A DNA stretch of 64,000 bases from Streptomyces tirandamycinicus (lineage in GTDB: Bacteria > Actinomycetota > Actinomycetes > Streptomycetales > Streptomycetaceae), in contig NZ_CP029188.1 in NCBI RefSeq assembly GCF_003097515.1, forward strand, positions 434,001-498,000, given 5' to 3'. Every line of letters starts with the position of its first letter. The stretch's first letter is position 1. The position numbers and the translations under genes are program-made. Positions 10,343 through 21,502 of the stretch are shown here, in pieces. The notes under the pieces were generated by a model. It had not been told where the DNA came from and did no database searches. It saw only the letters and a program-made list of their open reading frames with translations.

Positions 10343-11545
10343 TCATTCTCCGGATCGTCCGTCCCCGTGTGTCCCGTCGAGGATGCCGGGCAGCGCCCGG
10401 AGGAAGACGTCCACCTCCGCGTCGCCGATGATCAGCGGCGGCATGATCCGTACGACGTCGGGGGCGGGCGCGTTGACCAGGAGCCCGGCACCCTGAGCCG
10501 CCTGCTGCACCTGGGCGGCGAGGGGCTCGGTGAGCACGATACCCAGCAGCAGGCCCGCCCCGCGGACGTGGGAGACCAGCGGATGTCCCAGGGACTCGAT
10601 CCCGTCCCTCAGCTTCTCCCCGGTCCGCTTGACCTCGTCGAGCATGCCGTCGAGGGTTCCCAGGACGGCCAGCCCGGCGGCGCAGGCGACCGGGTTGCCG
10701 CCGAACGTGGTGCCGTGCTGCCCGGGCCGCAGCAGTTCGGCGGCCGGGCCGAAGGCGACGGCCGCGCCGAGCGGCAGACCGCCGCCGAGGCCCTTGGCGA
10801 GGGTGACGACATCGGGGTCCACGCCCTCGTGCGCCTGGTATGCGAACCAGTGGCCGGTCCGGCCGATGCCGGTCTGCACCTCGTCGAGCACCAGCAGCGT
10901 CCCGGTGGCGCGGGTGATCTCCCGTGCGGCCTGGAGGTAGCCGGGCGGCGGGACGACCACGCCGTTCTCGCCCTGCACCGGCTCCACGATCACCAGGGCG
11001 GTGTCCTCGGTGACGGCGGCCCGGAGCGCTTCGGCGTCCCCGTACGGCACATGCGTGACCTCTCCCGGCAGCGGCAGGAAGGGCTGCTGCTTGGCCGGCT
11101 GCCCGGTGAGCGCGAGCGCGCCCATGGTCCGGCCGTGGAAGCCGCCCCGGGTGGCGACCATGTGCGGACGGCCCGTCAGCCGGCCGATCTTGAAGGCGGC
11201 TTCGTTGGCCTCGGCTCCGGAGTTGCAGAAGAAGACGCGGCCGGGGCGGCCCGACAGCCGGAGCAGCCGCTCCGCGAGCGCGACGGGCGGTTCCGCGACG
11301 TACAGGTTCGACACATGGCCCAGCGTGCCGATCTGCCGGGTGACGGCCTCGACGACGGCCGGGTGGGCGTGGCCGAGTGCGTTGACGGCGATGCCGCCGA
11401 CGAAGTCCAGGTACTCGGTGCCGGCCGCGTCCCAGACCCAGGCGCCCTCCCCGCGCACCAGCGCGAGGCCCGGTGTCCCGTAGTTGTCCATCATCGAGCC
11501 CTGCCAGCGCTGTGAGAGCCGCCCGTTGGCCGTGGTGTCGCTCAT
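10343..11545 (-). CDS. argD: Acetylornithine aminotransferase
   Basis: A 400-residue class III PLP-dependent transaminase, converting N-acetylglutamate semialdehyde to N-acetylornithine in the cytosol. Seen in the sequence are the [15 protein letters not shown] opening, the [12 protein letters not shown] segment, [26 protein letters not shown], and the PLP lysine in [15 protein letters not shown]. The start codon overlaps the stop of argB by ATGA, giving tight coupling. It belongs to the argCJBDR operon. Confidence 0.96.
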   Translation of the reverse strand: MSDTTANGRLSQRWQGSMMDNYGTPGLALVRGEGAWVWDAAGTEYLDFVGGIAVNALGHAHPAVVEAVTRQIGTLGHVSNLYVAEPPVALAERLLRLSGRPGRVFFCNSGAEANEAAFKIGRLTGRPHMVATRGGFHGRTMGALALTGQPAKQQPFLPLPGEVTHVPYGDAEALRAAVTEDTALVIVEPVQGENGVVVPPPGYLQAAREITRATGTLLVLDEVQTGIGRTGHWFAYQAHEGVDPDVVTLAKGLGGGLPLGAAVAFGPAAELLRPGQHGTTFGGNPVACAAGLAVLGTLDGMLDEVKRTGEKLRDGIESLGHPLVSHVRGAGLLLGIVLTEPLAAQVQQAAQGAGLLVNAPAPDVVRIMPPLIIGDAEVDVFLRALPGILDGTHGDGRSGE

Positions 11546-12447
11546 GCCGGTCCCCCTGCGGTCCCGTCGGGCACGACCATCGTGCCGATGCCCTCGTCGG
11601 TGAAGATCTCCAGCAGGATGGAGTGCTGCACCCGGCCGTCGATGACGCGTGCGGTGTTCACGCCGTTGCGCACGGCGTGCAGGCAGCCCTGCATCTTGGG
11701 GACCATGCCGCTGGACAGCTCGGGCAGCAGCTTCTCCAGTTCGGTGGCGGTGAGGCGGCTGATCACCTCGTCGCTGTCGGGCCAGTCCTCGTAGAGGCCC
11801 TCGACGTCGGTGAGGACCATCAGGGTCTCCGCGCCGAGTGCCGCGGCCAGCGCGGCCGCGGCGGTGTCCGCGTTGACGTTGTAGACGTGGCCGTCGTCGG
11901 CGGAGCGGGCGATGGAGGAGACGACGGGGATGCGGCCGTCGTCCAGGAGGGCCCTGATCGCTCCGGTGTCGATCGCGGTGATCTCACCGACCCGGCCGAT
12001 GTCGACGAGTTCGCCGTCGATGGTGGGCCGGTGCCGGGTGGCGGTGATGGTGTGGGCGTCCTCGCCGGTGAGGCCGACGGCGAGCGGGCCGTGCTGGTTC
12101 AGCAGCCCCACCAGTTCGCGCTGGACCTGCCCGGCGAGGACCATGCGGACGACGTCCATGGCCTCGGGCGTGGTCACGCGCAGTCCGGCCTTGAACTCGC
12201 TGACCAGGCCGTGCCTGTCCAGCTGGGCGCTGATCTGCGGCCCGCCGCCGTGCACCACGACCGGCTTCAGGCCGGCGTGCCGCAGGAACACCACGTCCTG
12301 GGCGAACGCGGCCTTCAGCTCCTCGTCGACCATGGCGTTGCCGCCGAACTTGATGACGACGGTCCGGCCGTGGTGGCGGGTCAGCCACGGCAGCGCCTCG
12401 ATCAGGATCTGCGCCTTGGGCAGTGCGGTGTGCTTGCGGGTGCTCAT
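11542..12447 (-). CDS. argB: Acetylglutamate kinase
   Basis: 301 residues; phosphorylates N-acetylglutamate with ATP, the second step of arginine synthesis and commonly feedback-inhibited by arginine. Family motifs are [43 protein letters not shown] and LTDVEGL. The N-terminal helix ([17 protein letters not shown]) is of the type found in hexameric, arginine-sensitive kinases. ATG 12447 was chosen from the conserved [13 protein letters not shown] start. It is separated from argJ by 176 nt, unlike the other junctions of this operon, which overlap or nearly touch. Confidence 0.96.
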   Translation of the reverse strand: MSTRKHTALPKAQILIEALPWLTRHHGRTVVIKFGGNAMVDEELKAAFAQDVVFLRHAGLKPVVVHGGGPQISAQLDRHGLVSEFKAGLRVTTPEAMDVVRMVLAGQVQRELVGLLNQHGPLAVGLTGEDAHTITATRHRPTIDGELVDIGRVGEITAIDTGAIRALLDDGRIPVVSSIARSADDGHVYNVNADTAAAALAAALGAETLMVLTDVEGLYEDWPDSDEVISRLTATELEKLLPELSSGMVPKMQGCLHAVRNGVNTARVIDGRVQHSILLEIFTDEGIGTMVVPDGTAGGPA

Positions 12448-12551
12448 CGGCTCCGGCTCTTTCGGGACTGGCTCGGACTCACTTCGGTGGCGCGCTCGGC
12501 CGCTGGGGGCCCGGCTCGCCCGGCGCTGCGGCCGGGGCCCGGACCCGGGCT

Positions 12552-12601
12552 CGCCCGGACGCCCGGACCCGCCGGCGGGTCGGACCCGCCCGGACGCCCG
12601 G
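12552..12601. repeat. Repeat-bearing hairpin between argJ and argB
   Basis: CGCCCGGACGCCCGG is present at 12552-12566 and 12587-12601. Between them GGCGGGTC (12574-12581) can fold on GACCCGCC (12583-12590). It lies in the 176-nt argJ-argB gap and could attenuate or process the operon transcript. Confidence 0.5.
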
Positions 12602-12623
12602 GCGCGGGCCCGCCCCGGCTCGT

Positions 12624-14856
<2,233 letters not shown>

Positions 14857-15097
14857 TTGAGTGCTCTCCCTGCCCGCTGCCGCCAGCTGCCGCCAGCTCC
14901 CGCGTGCCTCCGAGTGCGCCCCGCGACGCCCGCCGAGCAGGCGCGCGGGCTCCCTCGTGCGGCCGGCCGGCACGGACGCACCGCCGCCGTGCGGTCGGAA
15001 GCACCTGCGCCCCCACCTCGGCCATCCGCCACCTCGGCCGTCACCACCTCGGCCGTCCCCCGGCCCGCCTCCCCGCGAAGCCTTCAGCGGCCCGGCC

Positions 15098-15673
15098 TCA
15101 CCAGCCCCGGTCCAGTCGCAGGTTCCAGCGGCCCGACCTGCCGGTCAGCACCACCGTGGACAGCGGCCGCACGTCCACGCCCCAGTACGTCGCGGGCGGC
15201 GCCTTCAGCGCGTACACGATCGCCGCGCGCACCACGTCCGGCTCGGCGACGGCCAGTACGGAGCTCCCGTCGTCGGCGGGCCGGGTGTCGAGCCAGCCCC
15301 CTATCCGGGTGATGAAGCCCAGCAACGGCTCGCCGCCGTGCGGCGCCGAGCGCGGTTCGGCGAGCCACTCGTCCACCGCGTCCGGCTCCACCGCCGCCAC
15401 CTCGGCGAGCGTACGGCCGCGCCACCGGCCCATGTCGCAGTCGCTCAGCGCGGGCTGCGCCAGCGTGGCGTAGCCGAGGGCACCGGCGGTGGCCCGGCTG
15501 CGGGCGGTCGGCGAGCAGTACCGCAGCTCCGCGGCGCCCAGCGGAACCAGCGCGGGCGCGGCGAGCCGCACCTCGTGCCAGCCGGCCGCGTCCAGGGTCC
15601 GGTCGTCGTCGAAGCGCTCGGCCAGCCGGGACGCGCAGCGCGCGGCGGTGACGAAGGTGACCCGAACACTCAT
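15098..15673 (-). CDS. Histidine-phosphatase-fold protein lacking the catalytic histidines
   Basis: 191 residues from ATG 15673. The overall pattern is that of the phosphoglycerate-mutase/histidine phosphatase fold: LDAAGWHEVRLAAP, then the CSPTARSRATA helix, LSDCDMGRWRGRTL and the late LAVAEPDVVRAAIVYAL. However, the N-terminal RHG motif is replaced by FVTAARCASRL, and the second catalytic histidine (normally SH before GGVIR) is replaced by AEPDVVR. Phosphatase activity by the usual mechanism is therefore unlikely. From memory, similar degenerate members occur beside cobalt-transporter genes in other Streptomyces, but no such transporter is adjacent here. It may be a binding protein. Confidence 0.75.
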   Translation of the reverse strand: MSVRVTFVTAARCASRLAERFDDDRTLDAAGWHEVRLAAPALVPLGAAELRYCSPTARSRATAGALGYATLAQPALSDCDMGRWRGRTLAEVAAVEPDAVDEWLAEPRSAPHGGEPLLGFITRIGGWLDTRPADDGSSVLAVAEPDVVRAAIVYALKAPPATYWGVDVRPLSTVVLTGRSGRWNLRLDRGW

Positions 15674-15734
15674 GGCGGGATCGTGGTGCCCGGCACCTGC
15701 CCGGTCAAGGGGGGTCACGGACCGTTGGCGCCGG

Positions 15735-16190
15735 TCACCCGGGGCTTCGGGGCCGGGTCAGGTCGGCGGCCATCCACTTCTCCGGGTCGGTGATCGGGGC
15801 GAAGCCGGCCTTCTCGTACACCCCGTGCGCGTCGTCCGTGGCGAGGAGGATCCGCCGCAGTCCCAGCGGCGCGAGACGGTCGCGTACCGCCGCCGCCAGG
15901 GTGGTGCCGAGTCCCCTTCCGCGTACGGCCCGGTCGACGTAGACGTCGCACAGCCACGCGAAGGTGGCGTGGTCCGTCACCACGCGCGCGTAGGCGACGA
16001 GCCGGCCCGAAGCCCGCTCGTAGGCCCCGAAGTTGAGTGAGCCGGCGATGGCCCGGTCCTGCTGCTCCCGGCTGCGGCCGAGGGCCCAGTAGGCGTCGGT
16101 GGAGAGCCAGTGGTGGATCCGGGCGGGGTCCAGGCGGGCCGGGTCGCAGGAGATCTCGTAGCCGGCGGGGGTGACGGTCGGGTCGCTCAT
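15735..16190 (-). CDS. GNAT-family N-acetyltransferase
   Basis: 151 residues with one acetyl-CoA-binding GNAT domain: an N-terminal helix pair (LDPARIHHWLSTDAYWA), the core strand VAYARVVTDHATFAWLCDVYV, and the pyrophosphate-binding RGRGLGTTLAAAV, followed by LLATDDAHGVYEKAGF. The combination is close to the proteins annotated as PhnO- or YitI-like single-domain acetyltransferases, whose substrates are small amines or amino acids. The substrate cannot be deduced. The gene stands alone between a degenerate phosphatase and a MocR regulator, all on the minus strand. Confidence 0.88.
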   Translation of the reverse strand: MSDPTVTPAGYEISCDPARLDPARIHHWLSTDAYWALGRSREQQDRAIAGSLNFGAYERASGRLVAYARVVTDHATFAWLCDVYVDRAVRGRGLGTTLAAAVRDRLAPLGLRRILLATDDAHGVYEKAGFAPITDPEKWMAADLTRPRSPG

Positions 16191-16221
16191 CCCGGTACCT
16201 TCGCAGCGCCGGCGCCGGTTG

Positions 16222-17703
16222 TCATCGGAGTTCCGGGCGCGCCCGGTCCCGGTCAGCGCGCGCCGCGCCCAGGATCTCGTCGCAGGAGGTGCGCAGCCGG
16301 CGCACCCCTTCGGTGATCTCGGCCTGCCCGGCGACCGCGGCGAAACTCAGCCGGAGGTGCCCGGCCGGCGGTTCGGCGCTGAAGTACGGGCGGCCGGGGG
16401 CGACGGCGACGCCGGCGCGGAGGGCCGCGGAGACCAGGGCCGTCTCGTCGGTGCCGTCGGGCAGGCGGAGCCAGAGGTGGTGACCGCCGGCCGGGATGTG
16501 CGGCAGGGCGAGTTCGGGCAGCCGGAGGCGCACGGCGGCGGTCATGGCGCCGCGGCGGGACGCCAACTCGGCGGCGACGGCCCTGAGGTGGCGGCTCCAG
16601 GCGGGGGCGCCGACGAGTTCGAGCGCGGCCTCCTGCAGGGGCCTGGCGACGAAGAAGTTGTCGACCACGTGGATGGCGCGCAGGCGCTCCAGCACGGGTC
16701 CGCGGGCGGCCAGGGCGCCCACCCGGAGACTCGGCGAGGTGGCCTTGGTGAGGGAGCACACGTGGACGACGACGCCGTCGGGGTCGTCGGCGGCGAGCGT
16801 GGCCGGCAGCGGACCCGCGTCGGCGTGGACGAGGCGGCGGGCGAAGTCGTCCTCGATGACGAACGCCCCGGCGGCGCGGGCGATCCGCAGCACCTGGACG
16901 CGGCGCTCGGGGGCGAGCACGGCCCCCGTGGGGTTCTGGAAGAGCGGCTGGGCGACGAGGACCCGGGCGCCGGTCGCGCGGAAGGCCGCGGCGAGCAGGT
17001 CGGGGCGGACGCCGTGGGCGGGGTCCACGGGCACCGGTACGGGCCGCAGCCCCGAGGCCCGGGCGATGGCGAGCATGCCCGGGTAGGTGGGGGACTCCAC
17101 GAGCACCGGGGCGCCCGGCGGGGCGAGAGCGCGCAGGGCGGTGGTGAGCGCGGACTGGCCGCCCGCGGTCACCAGCACCTCGGCGGCGGTGAAGCCCGGG
17201 CCGATGCCGCGGGCGAACCAGTCGCGGAGTTCCGGCAGCCCGTCGGCCGGTGGGCGGCCCCAGGCGCCGGGACGCCGGCCGGCACGGGCGAGCGCGGCCG
17301 CCATCGCCTGCTCGGGCTGGAGTGACGGGTGCAGATAGCCGCCGTTGAACTCGATCACGCCCGGCGGGGGCGCGGCGAGCGTGACGAGGACCCCGGAGGC
17401 GTCCACGGCCCGCGGCACGGCCTCCGGGGCGGCGTCGGCACTGAGCGCGACCTCCTGCCAGGAGGTGTCGGCGCAGGCGACGGAGTCCGTCGTCGGCTGC
17501 GCGCGGAAGACCCCGGCGCCGGGGCGGGTGACGACGAGCCCCTCCGCGGCGAGCCGGGCCAGGGCGCGGGAGACCGTGACGGGCGAGACCCGGTGCCGTT
17601 CGACCAGCGTCCGACTCGACGGCAACTTCTCACCCGGAGAGTAGCGGTTCAGCTCCTCCCGCAGGATACCGGCCAGTTCGGCGACACTGCTACGCTCTTG
17701 CAT
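16222..17703 (-). CDS. MocR-type (GntR-HTH / aminotransferase fusion) transcriptional regulator
   Basis: 493 residues. An N-terminal GntR winged helix (SPGEKLPSSRTLVERHRVSP, then VTVSRALARLAAEGLV) is joined to a full class I aminotransferase-like domain. The PLP lysine lies in CSLTKATSPSLRVG and the substrate-carboxylate arginine near GHLRLSF. MocR proteins use PLP as a sensory ligand and usually control the adjacent divergent gene, here an EamA exporter. ATG 17703 shares bases with the start codon of that exporter, so the two genes have no spacer and transcripts must overlap or be leaderless. Confidence 0.9.
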   Translation of the reverse strand: MQERSSVAELAGILREELNRYSPGEKLPSSRTLVERHRVSPVTVSRALARLAAEGLVVTRPGAGVFRAQPTTDSVACADTSWQEVALSADAAPEAVPRAVDASGVLVTLAAPPPGVIEFNGGYLHPSLQPEQAMAAALARAGRRPGAWGRPPADGLPELRDWFARGIGPGFTAAEVLVTAGGQSALTTALRALAPPGAPVLVESPTYPGMLAIARASGLRPVPVPVDPAHGVRPDLLAAAFRATGARVLVAQPLFQNPTGAVLAPERRVQVLRIARAAGAFVIEDDFARRLVHADAGPLPATLAADDPDGVVVHVCSLTKATSPSLRVGALAARGPVLERLRAIHVVDNFFVARPLQEAALELVGAPAWSRHLRAVAAELASRRGAMTAAVRLRLPELALPHIPAGGHHLWLRLPDGTDETALVSAALRAGVAVAPGRPYFSAEPPAGHLRLSFAAVAGQAEITEGVRRLRTSCDEILGAARADRDRARPELR

Positions 17704-17723
17704 GAGAGCCAAGAATAGCGCTA
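17690..17723. promoter_or_regulatory. Palindromic control region shared by mocR and the EamA exporter
   Basis: TAGCGCTA (17716-17723) is a perfect palindrome, and a related GCTACGCTCTT begins near 17690. Both flank the overlapping divergent start codons. They are candidate half-sites for the MocR protein. Confidence 0.45.
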
Positions 17724-18679
17724 CCCCCGCCGGGCCGATAGCAGCCGCCGATACCGCCCTCCGCGGCACCGAGGAGCGGGCCGTCCCTCCGGCGGACGCC
17801 ACGGCCCCGCCGGTCCGGTCCGGGGCCCGGCAGGGCACCCTGCTCGCCTCGCTCGGGGTGGTCGCCTTCTCCCTGACCTTCCCGTCCACCGTCTGGGGGC
17901 TGGAGTCGTTCGGGCCCTGGTCGCTGGTCGCCCTGCGGAGCGTCCTGGCGGCCGTGGTCGCGGGAGGCTTCCTGCTCGCCCTGCGGGTACCGCTGCCCGA
18001 GCGGCGGCACCTGGCTCCGCTGCTCGTGGTCGCGGGCGGGGTGGTGGTCGGATTCCCGCTGCTGACGACCCTCGCGCTGCGGACGACCACCGCGTCGCAC
18101 GCCGCGGTGGTCGTCGGTCTGCTGCCGCTGACCACCGCCGCCTTCGCCGCGGTACGCACCGGCCGGCGGCCGTCCCGGACGTTCTGGGCGGCCGCGCTCA
18201 CCGGCGCGGCGGTCGTGCTGGCGTTCACCCTGGGCCGGAACGGCGGCGCCCTGTCGGAGGGGGACCTGTACCTCTTCGCCGCGCTCCTGGTCTGCGCCGC
18301 CGGTTACACCGAGGGCGGCCGGCTGGCCGCGCTGATGCCGGGCTGGCAGGTGATCGGCTGGGCCCTGGTCCTGTGCCTGCCGCTCGGCGCCGCCGCGGCG
18401 GTGTTCGCCCTGATGGCCGAACCGGTCCGGCTGAGTGTGCAGGGTGTGGGCGGGCTTCTCTGGGTGGCCGCCGGATCGACCTTCTTCGGGCTGTACGTCT
18501 GGTACCGCGGCATGGCGGCCATCGGCATCGCCAGGGCCAGCCAGCTGCAGCTCGCCCAGCCGCTGCTCACCCTCGTCTGGTCGGTGCTGCTTCTCGCGGA
18601 GCCCCTCTCCCCCGCGGCTCCCGTGGCCGCCGTGGCCGTACTCGTGTGCATCGCCGTCACCCAGCGGGCGCGCGTCTGA
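17702..18679 (+). CDS. EamA/DMT-family exporter
   Basis: 325 residues with about ten membrane helices arranged as two EamA repeats: LLASLGVVAFSLTFPSTVWG opens the first and LYLFAALLVCAAGYTEGG the second, with the final LVWSVLLLAEPLSPAAPVAA matching the usual end of the family. DMT transporters export amino acids, metabolites or drugs. A 50-residue polar N-terminal extension before the first helix is unusual and makes the start uncertain, although no later start codon is available before the first helix. It is divergent from, and probably controlled by, the MocR regulator. Confidence 0.88.
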   Translation: MRAKNSATPAGPIAAADTALRGTEERAVPPADATAPPVRSGARQGTLLASLGVVAFSLTFPSTVWGLESFGPWSLVALRSVLAAVVAGGFLLALRVPLPERRHLAPLLVVAGGVVVGFPLLTTLALRTTTASHAAVVVGLLPLTTAAFAAVRTGRRPSRTFWAAALTGAAVVLAFTLGRNGGALSEGDLYLFAALLVCAAGYTEGGRLAALMPGWQVIGWALVLCLPLGAAAAVFALMAEPVRLSVQGVGGLLWVAAGSTFFGLYVWYRGMAAIGIARASQLQLAQPLLTLVWSVLLLAEPLSPAAPVAAVAVLVCIAVTQRARV

Positions 18680-18722
18680 GGGTGACACGGGTCACGTATC
18701 GGGACGTAGACTCTGATTACCC

Positions 18723-18762
18723 CGATTACCGTCAACCCCCGTCGATTACCGTCAACCCCCGT
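18723..18762. repeat. Perfect 20-bp tandem duplication
   Basis: CGATTACCGTCAACCCCCGT is repeated head to tail at 18723-18742 and 18743-18762, with a partial copy GATTAC just before. It lies 50 nt upstream of the DUF1918 gene, within its likely promoter region. Confidence 0.95.
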
Positions 18763-18811
18763 TCAAGCGAGAAGCGATCAGCGACAGCCCCCTACAAGGA
18801 GGTCAGGCACG

Positions 18812-19006
18812 ATGGAAGCGAGTGTGGGAGACAAGCTGCTCGTGCACGGCCGCGTGGTCGGCCAGCACGACCGGACGGCCGAGGTCGTCGAGGTACTGGG
18901 GGACAAGGGCAGCCCGCCCTACCGCGTCCGCTTCGAGGACGACGGTCACGAGTGCCTGATGTCACCCGGCCCCGACTGCGTCGTACGCCACCGCCAGGAG
19001 TCCTGA
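18812..19006 (+). CDS. DUF1918 small protein
   Basis: 64 residues: a compact SH3-like beta-barrel signature, VGDKLLVHGRVVGQHDRTAE followed by VVEVLGDKGSPPYRVRF and the terminal GPDCVVRH. Widespread in actinobacteria, often in multiple copies, function unknown. A very good ribosome site (AAGGAGG, about ten nt before ATG 18812) suggests strong expression. It ends in a hairpin shared with the converging glycosidase gene. Confidence 0.9.
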   Translation: MEASVGDKLLVHGRVVGQHDRTAEVVEVLGDKGSPPYRVRFEDDGHECLMSPGPDCVVRHRQES

Positions 19007-19019
19007 ACCGGAGGTTCAG
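19003..19019. terminator. Minimal bidirectional hairpin overlapping two stop codons
   Basis: CTGAACC (19003-19009) pairs with GGTTCAG (19013-19019) over a GGA loop. Each arm contains the TGA stop of one of the two converging genes, only 9 nt apart. Confidence 0.6.
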
Positions 19020-20266
19020 CGCGGCGGCCGGACCCGGGTCGGGTAGTGGTCGGTCACCACTCTGGCCATGGCGCCGATCCGGTCCGTGACGACTTCCTTC
19101 GCCGCGAAGAAGCAGTGGCCGCGCACCTCCGGGTAGCGGCGGGCCAGGGTGAGGTGACGGGACAGCTCGGCCGGATCCTGCCAGGGGGCGGGCTGAGCGG
19201 GGTCGCCGGCCTTGTAGAGCGCCTCGCCGATGAACAGATCCACACCGGTGCCCCGGGCCACACCGGCCCACCACGGCACCAGCTTCGCGTAGTCGGCGGC
19301 GCCGAACCCGATGTTCCAGTACAACTGCGGGATCACATAGTCGATCCAGCCCTGGCGGACCCATTTCCGGGTGTCGGCGTGCAGGTCGTCGTAGGTCTCC
19401 ACACCCGCTCGCGTGGCGGAGCCGAGCGGGTCGGTGGAGGAGTTCCGCCAGACCCCGAACGGGCTGATACCGAAGCGGATCCCGGGGTCGATGCGCTTGA
19501 TGCGCGCGGCGGTCTCCCGCACCAGCAGATCGATGTTGTGGCGCCGCCACGCGGCCTTGTCCCGGAACCCCCCGCCGTACCGCCGGTACGCCGCGTCGTC
19601 GCCGAAGTCCTCCCCGGCCACCGGATAGGGGTAGAAGTAGTCGTCCCAGTGGACGGCGTCGACCGGGTAGCGGGCGACCGCGTCCAGCATCGCGTCCTGC
19701 ACGAAGGCCCTGACCTCGGGCAGACCGGGGTTGTAGTACAGCTTTCCACCGTACGGAAGCACCCATTCGGGGTGCTTGCGCGCCGGATGGTTCGCCGCCA
19801 GCCGGCCCGGGTCGGTGTGGCCGGCGACCCGGTACGGGTTGAACCAGGCGTGCAGCTCCAGTCCGCGCGCGTGGGCCTCGGTCACGGCGGTGCCCAGCGG
19901 GTCCCAGCCCGGATGCCGCCCCTGCACGCCGGTCAGGTACGCGGACCACGGCTCGTACGGGGACGGCCACAGCGCGTCGGCGGTCGGCCGCACCTGGAGG
20001 ATCACCGTGTTCAGCCGGCGGTCCACCGCGCGGTCGAGGTAGGCCAGCAGCTCGGCACGCTGCCGGGCCGCGGTCAGTCCGGGCCGGGAGGGCCAGTCCC
20101 GGTTGGCGACCGTGGCCACCCACATCCCGCGGAACTCCTCGGGGCAGCTCCGCCGGCGGCCGTGTGCGGGGGCCGCGGCCGCCTCCCCCGCCATGCCCAG
20201 CGCCGCGAGCGCGCCGGCCGCCGTGACGAACCCCCGCCGGGTGATCTGCCTCATGTGCCGGGTCAT
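19016..20266 (-). CDS. Exported GHL10/DUF187-type glycoside hydrolase
   Basis: 416 residues from ATG 20266, eight nt after GGAGG. The N-terminus has a twin-arginine-like signal, ITRRGFVTAAGALAALGMAG, so export of a folded enzyme is likely. The mature protein carries the family marks EEFRGMWVATVANRDWPSRP, LNTVILQVRPTADALWPS, ARGLELHAWFNPYRV, AVHWDDYFYPYP and FGISPFGVWRN. Members of this TIM-barrel family act on exopolysaccharide or peptidoglycan glycans; the substrate here is not determined. It is a single-gene unit converging on the DUF1918 gene. Confidence 0.9.
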   Translation of the reverse strand: MTRHMRQITRRGFVTAAGALAALGMAGEAAAAPAHGRRRSCPEEFRGMWVATVANRDWPSRPGLTAARQRAELLAYLDRAVDRRLNTVILQVRPTADALWPSPYEPWSAYLTGVQGRHPGWDPLGTAVTEAHARGLELHAWFNPYRVAGHTDPGRLAANHPARKHPEWVLPYGGKLYYNPGLPEVRAFVQDAMLDAVARYPVDAVHWDDYFYPYPVAGEDFGDDAAYRRYGGGFRDKAAWRRHNIDLLVRETAARIKRIDPGIRFGISPFGVWRNSSTDPLGSATRAGVETYDDLHADTRKWVRQGWIDYVIPQLYWNIGFGAADYAKLVPWWAGVARGTGVDLFIGEALYKAGDPAQPAPWQDPAELSRHLTLARRYPEVRGHCFFAAKEVVTDRIGAMARVVTDHYPTRVRPPR

Positions 20267-20432
20267 GCAACGAGCCTCCGGACCGCCGTGCGCCGCGCCT
20301 TCGCGGCCGTCAGCGCACAGCATGCCCGCCCCGGGCACCGGTGCACACGCACCGGCGGAGTAACGTCGTGGCGTCGAGGCGGGCGCCGGAACCATGCGGG
20401 CCTGCCGCACCGAGATCAGCGAAAGGCACGAT

Positions 20433-21314
20433 GTGACCGATGTGACCGACACCGTGGCCGGCGTATCCCGCGTCGGAGTGGTGGGCTGTGGCCAGATGGG
20501 CGCCGGCATCGCGGAGGTGTGCGCCCGCAGCGGACTCGAGGTCAAGGTCGCCGAGACCACCGGCGAGGCCCTGGAGATCGGCCGGACGCGGCTCTGCAAC
20601 TCGCTCGCGAAGGCCGCCGAGCGCGGCAAGATCAGCGAGGAGGAGCACCAGGCGACGCTGGAGCGGCTGAGCTTCACCACCGACCTCGGGGAGTTCGCCG
20701 ACCGCGACCTCGTCGTCGAGGCGGTCGTGGAGAACGAGCAGGTCAAGACCGAGATCTTCCAGGTACTGGACCAGGTGGTGACCAGCCGGGACGCCATTCT
20801 CGCCTCCAACACCTCGTCGATCCCGCTGGTGAAGCTGGCCGTCGCGACCTCCCGCCCCGACCAGGTCGTCGGCATCCACTTCTTCAACCCGGCACCGGTG
20901 CAGAAGCTCGTCGAGCTGATCCCCGCGCTGACCACCTCGGAGGAGACGATCAAGCGCTCCGAGGCCGTGGTCGAGCAGGTGCTCGGCAAGCACGCCATCC
21001 GCGCCCAGGACCGCTCGGGCTTCGTGGTGAACGCGCTGCTGATCCCGTACCTGCTCTCGGCGATCCGGATGTTCGAGTCGGGGATCGCCAGCCGCGAGGA
21101 CATCGACAACGGCATGGAGCTGGGCTGCGCCCACCCGATGGGCCCGCTGAAGCTCTCGGACCTGATCGGCCTGGACACGGTCGCCTCGGTGGCCGACTCC
21201 ATGTACGCCGAGTTCAAGGAGCCGCTGTACGCGGCTCCGCCGCTGCTGCAGCGGATGGTGGACGCGGGGCGGCTGGGCCGCAAGACGGGCTCGGGCTTCT
21301 ACACGTACTCCTGA
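20433..21314 (+). CDS. 3-hydroxybutyryl-CoA dehydrogenase
   Basis: 293 residues from GTG 20433; a second in-frame GTG at 20442 is an equally possible start, and GAAAGG lies upstream of both. NAD-binding motif VGVVGCGQMGAGIAEV, then ASNTSSIPL, the catalytic region GIHFFNPAPVQKLVEL, and the C-terminal dimer domain ending RLGRKTGSGFYTYS. It oxidises or reduces (S)-3-hydroxybutyryl-CoA in butyrate/PHB-type and fatty-acid metabolism and supplies precursors such as crotonyl-CoA in streptomycetes. Monocistronic in appearance and followed by a GC-rich tandem repeat. Confidence 0.93.
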   Translation: MTDVTDTVAGVSRVGVVGCGQMGAGIAEVCARSGLEVKVAETTGEALEIGRTRLCNSLAKAAERGKISEEEHQATLERLSFTTDLGEFADRDLVVEAVVENEQVKTEIFQVLDQVVTSRDAILASNTSSIPLVKLAVATSRPDQVVGIHFFNPAPVQKLVELIPALTTSEETIKRSEAVVEQVLGKHAIRAQDRSGFVVNALLIPYLLSAIRMFESGIASREDIDNGMELGCAHPMGPLKLSDLIGLDTVASVADSMYAEFKEPLYAAPPLLQRMVDAGRLGRKTGSGFYTYS

Positions 21315-21316
21315 GG

Positions 21317-21369
21317 ACGCGGCGCGTCCCCGGGTCGGGCGTACGCGGCGCGTCCCCCGGGTCGGACGC
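21317..21369. repeat. 26/27-bp imperfect tandem repeat
   Basis: The unit ACGCGGCGCGTCCCCGGGTC begins at 21317 and again at 21343; the second copy has one extra C. It follows the dehydrogenase stop directly. The rest of the 21315-21618 interval holds the operator listed at 21488 and no gene. Confidence 0.85.
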
Positions 21370-21487
21370 CGTCCCCGCACTCCGTACCCGGGCCACGCGC
21401 CGGTTCCGCCCACCGCACCCGTTCCACGCGCCGGCGCCGCGCGGCACCGTGCGGCCCGCCGCGCCGCGCACGATTCGCACAGGTGTT

Positions 21488-21502
21488 TCACACGGGGTGT
21501 GA
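21488..21502. promoter_or_regulatory. Operator-like inverted repeat, site 1
   Basis: TCACAC-GGG-GTGTGA is a perfect inverted repeat 117 nt before the small membrane-protein start. A near-identical palindrome occurs before the TPR regulator gene (23940-23956), and both are followed by GCATAT or CATATA and CCGTG within 20 nt. Confidence 0.6.
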
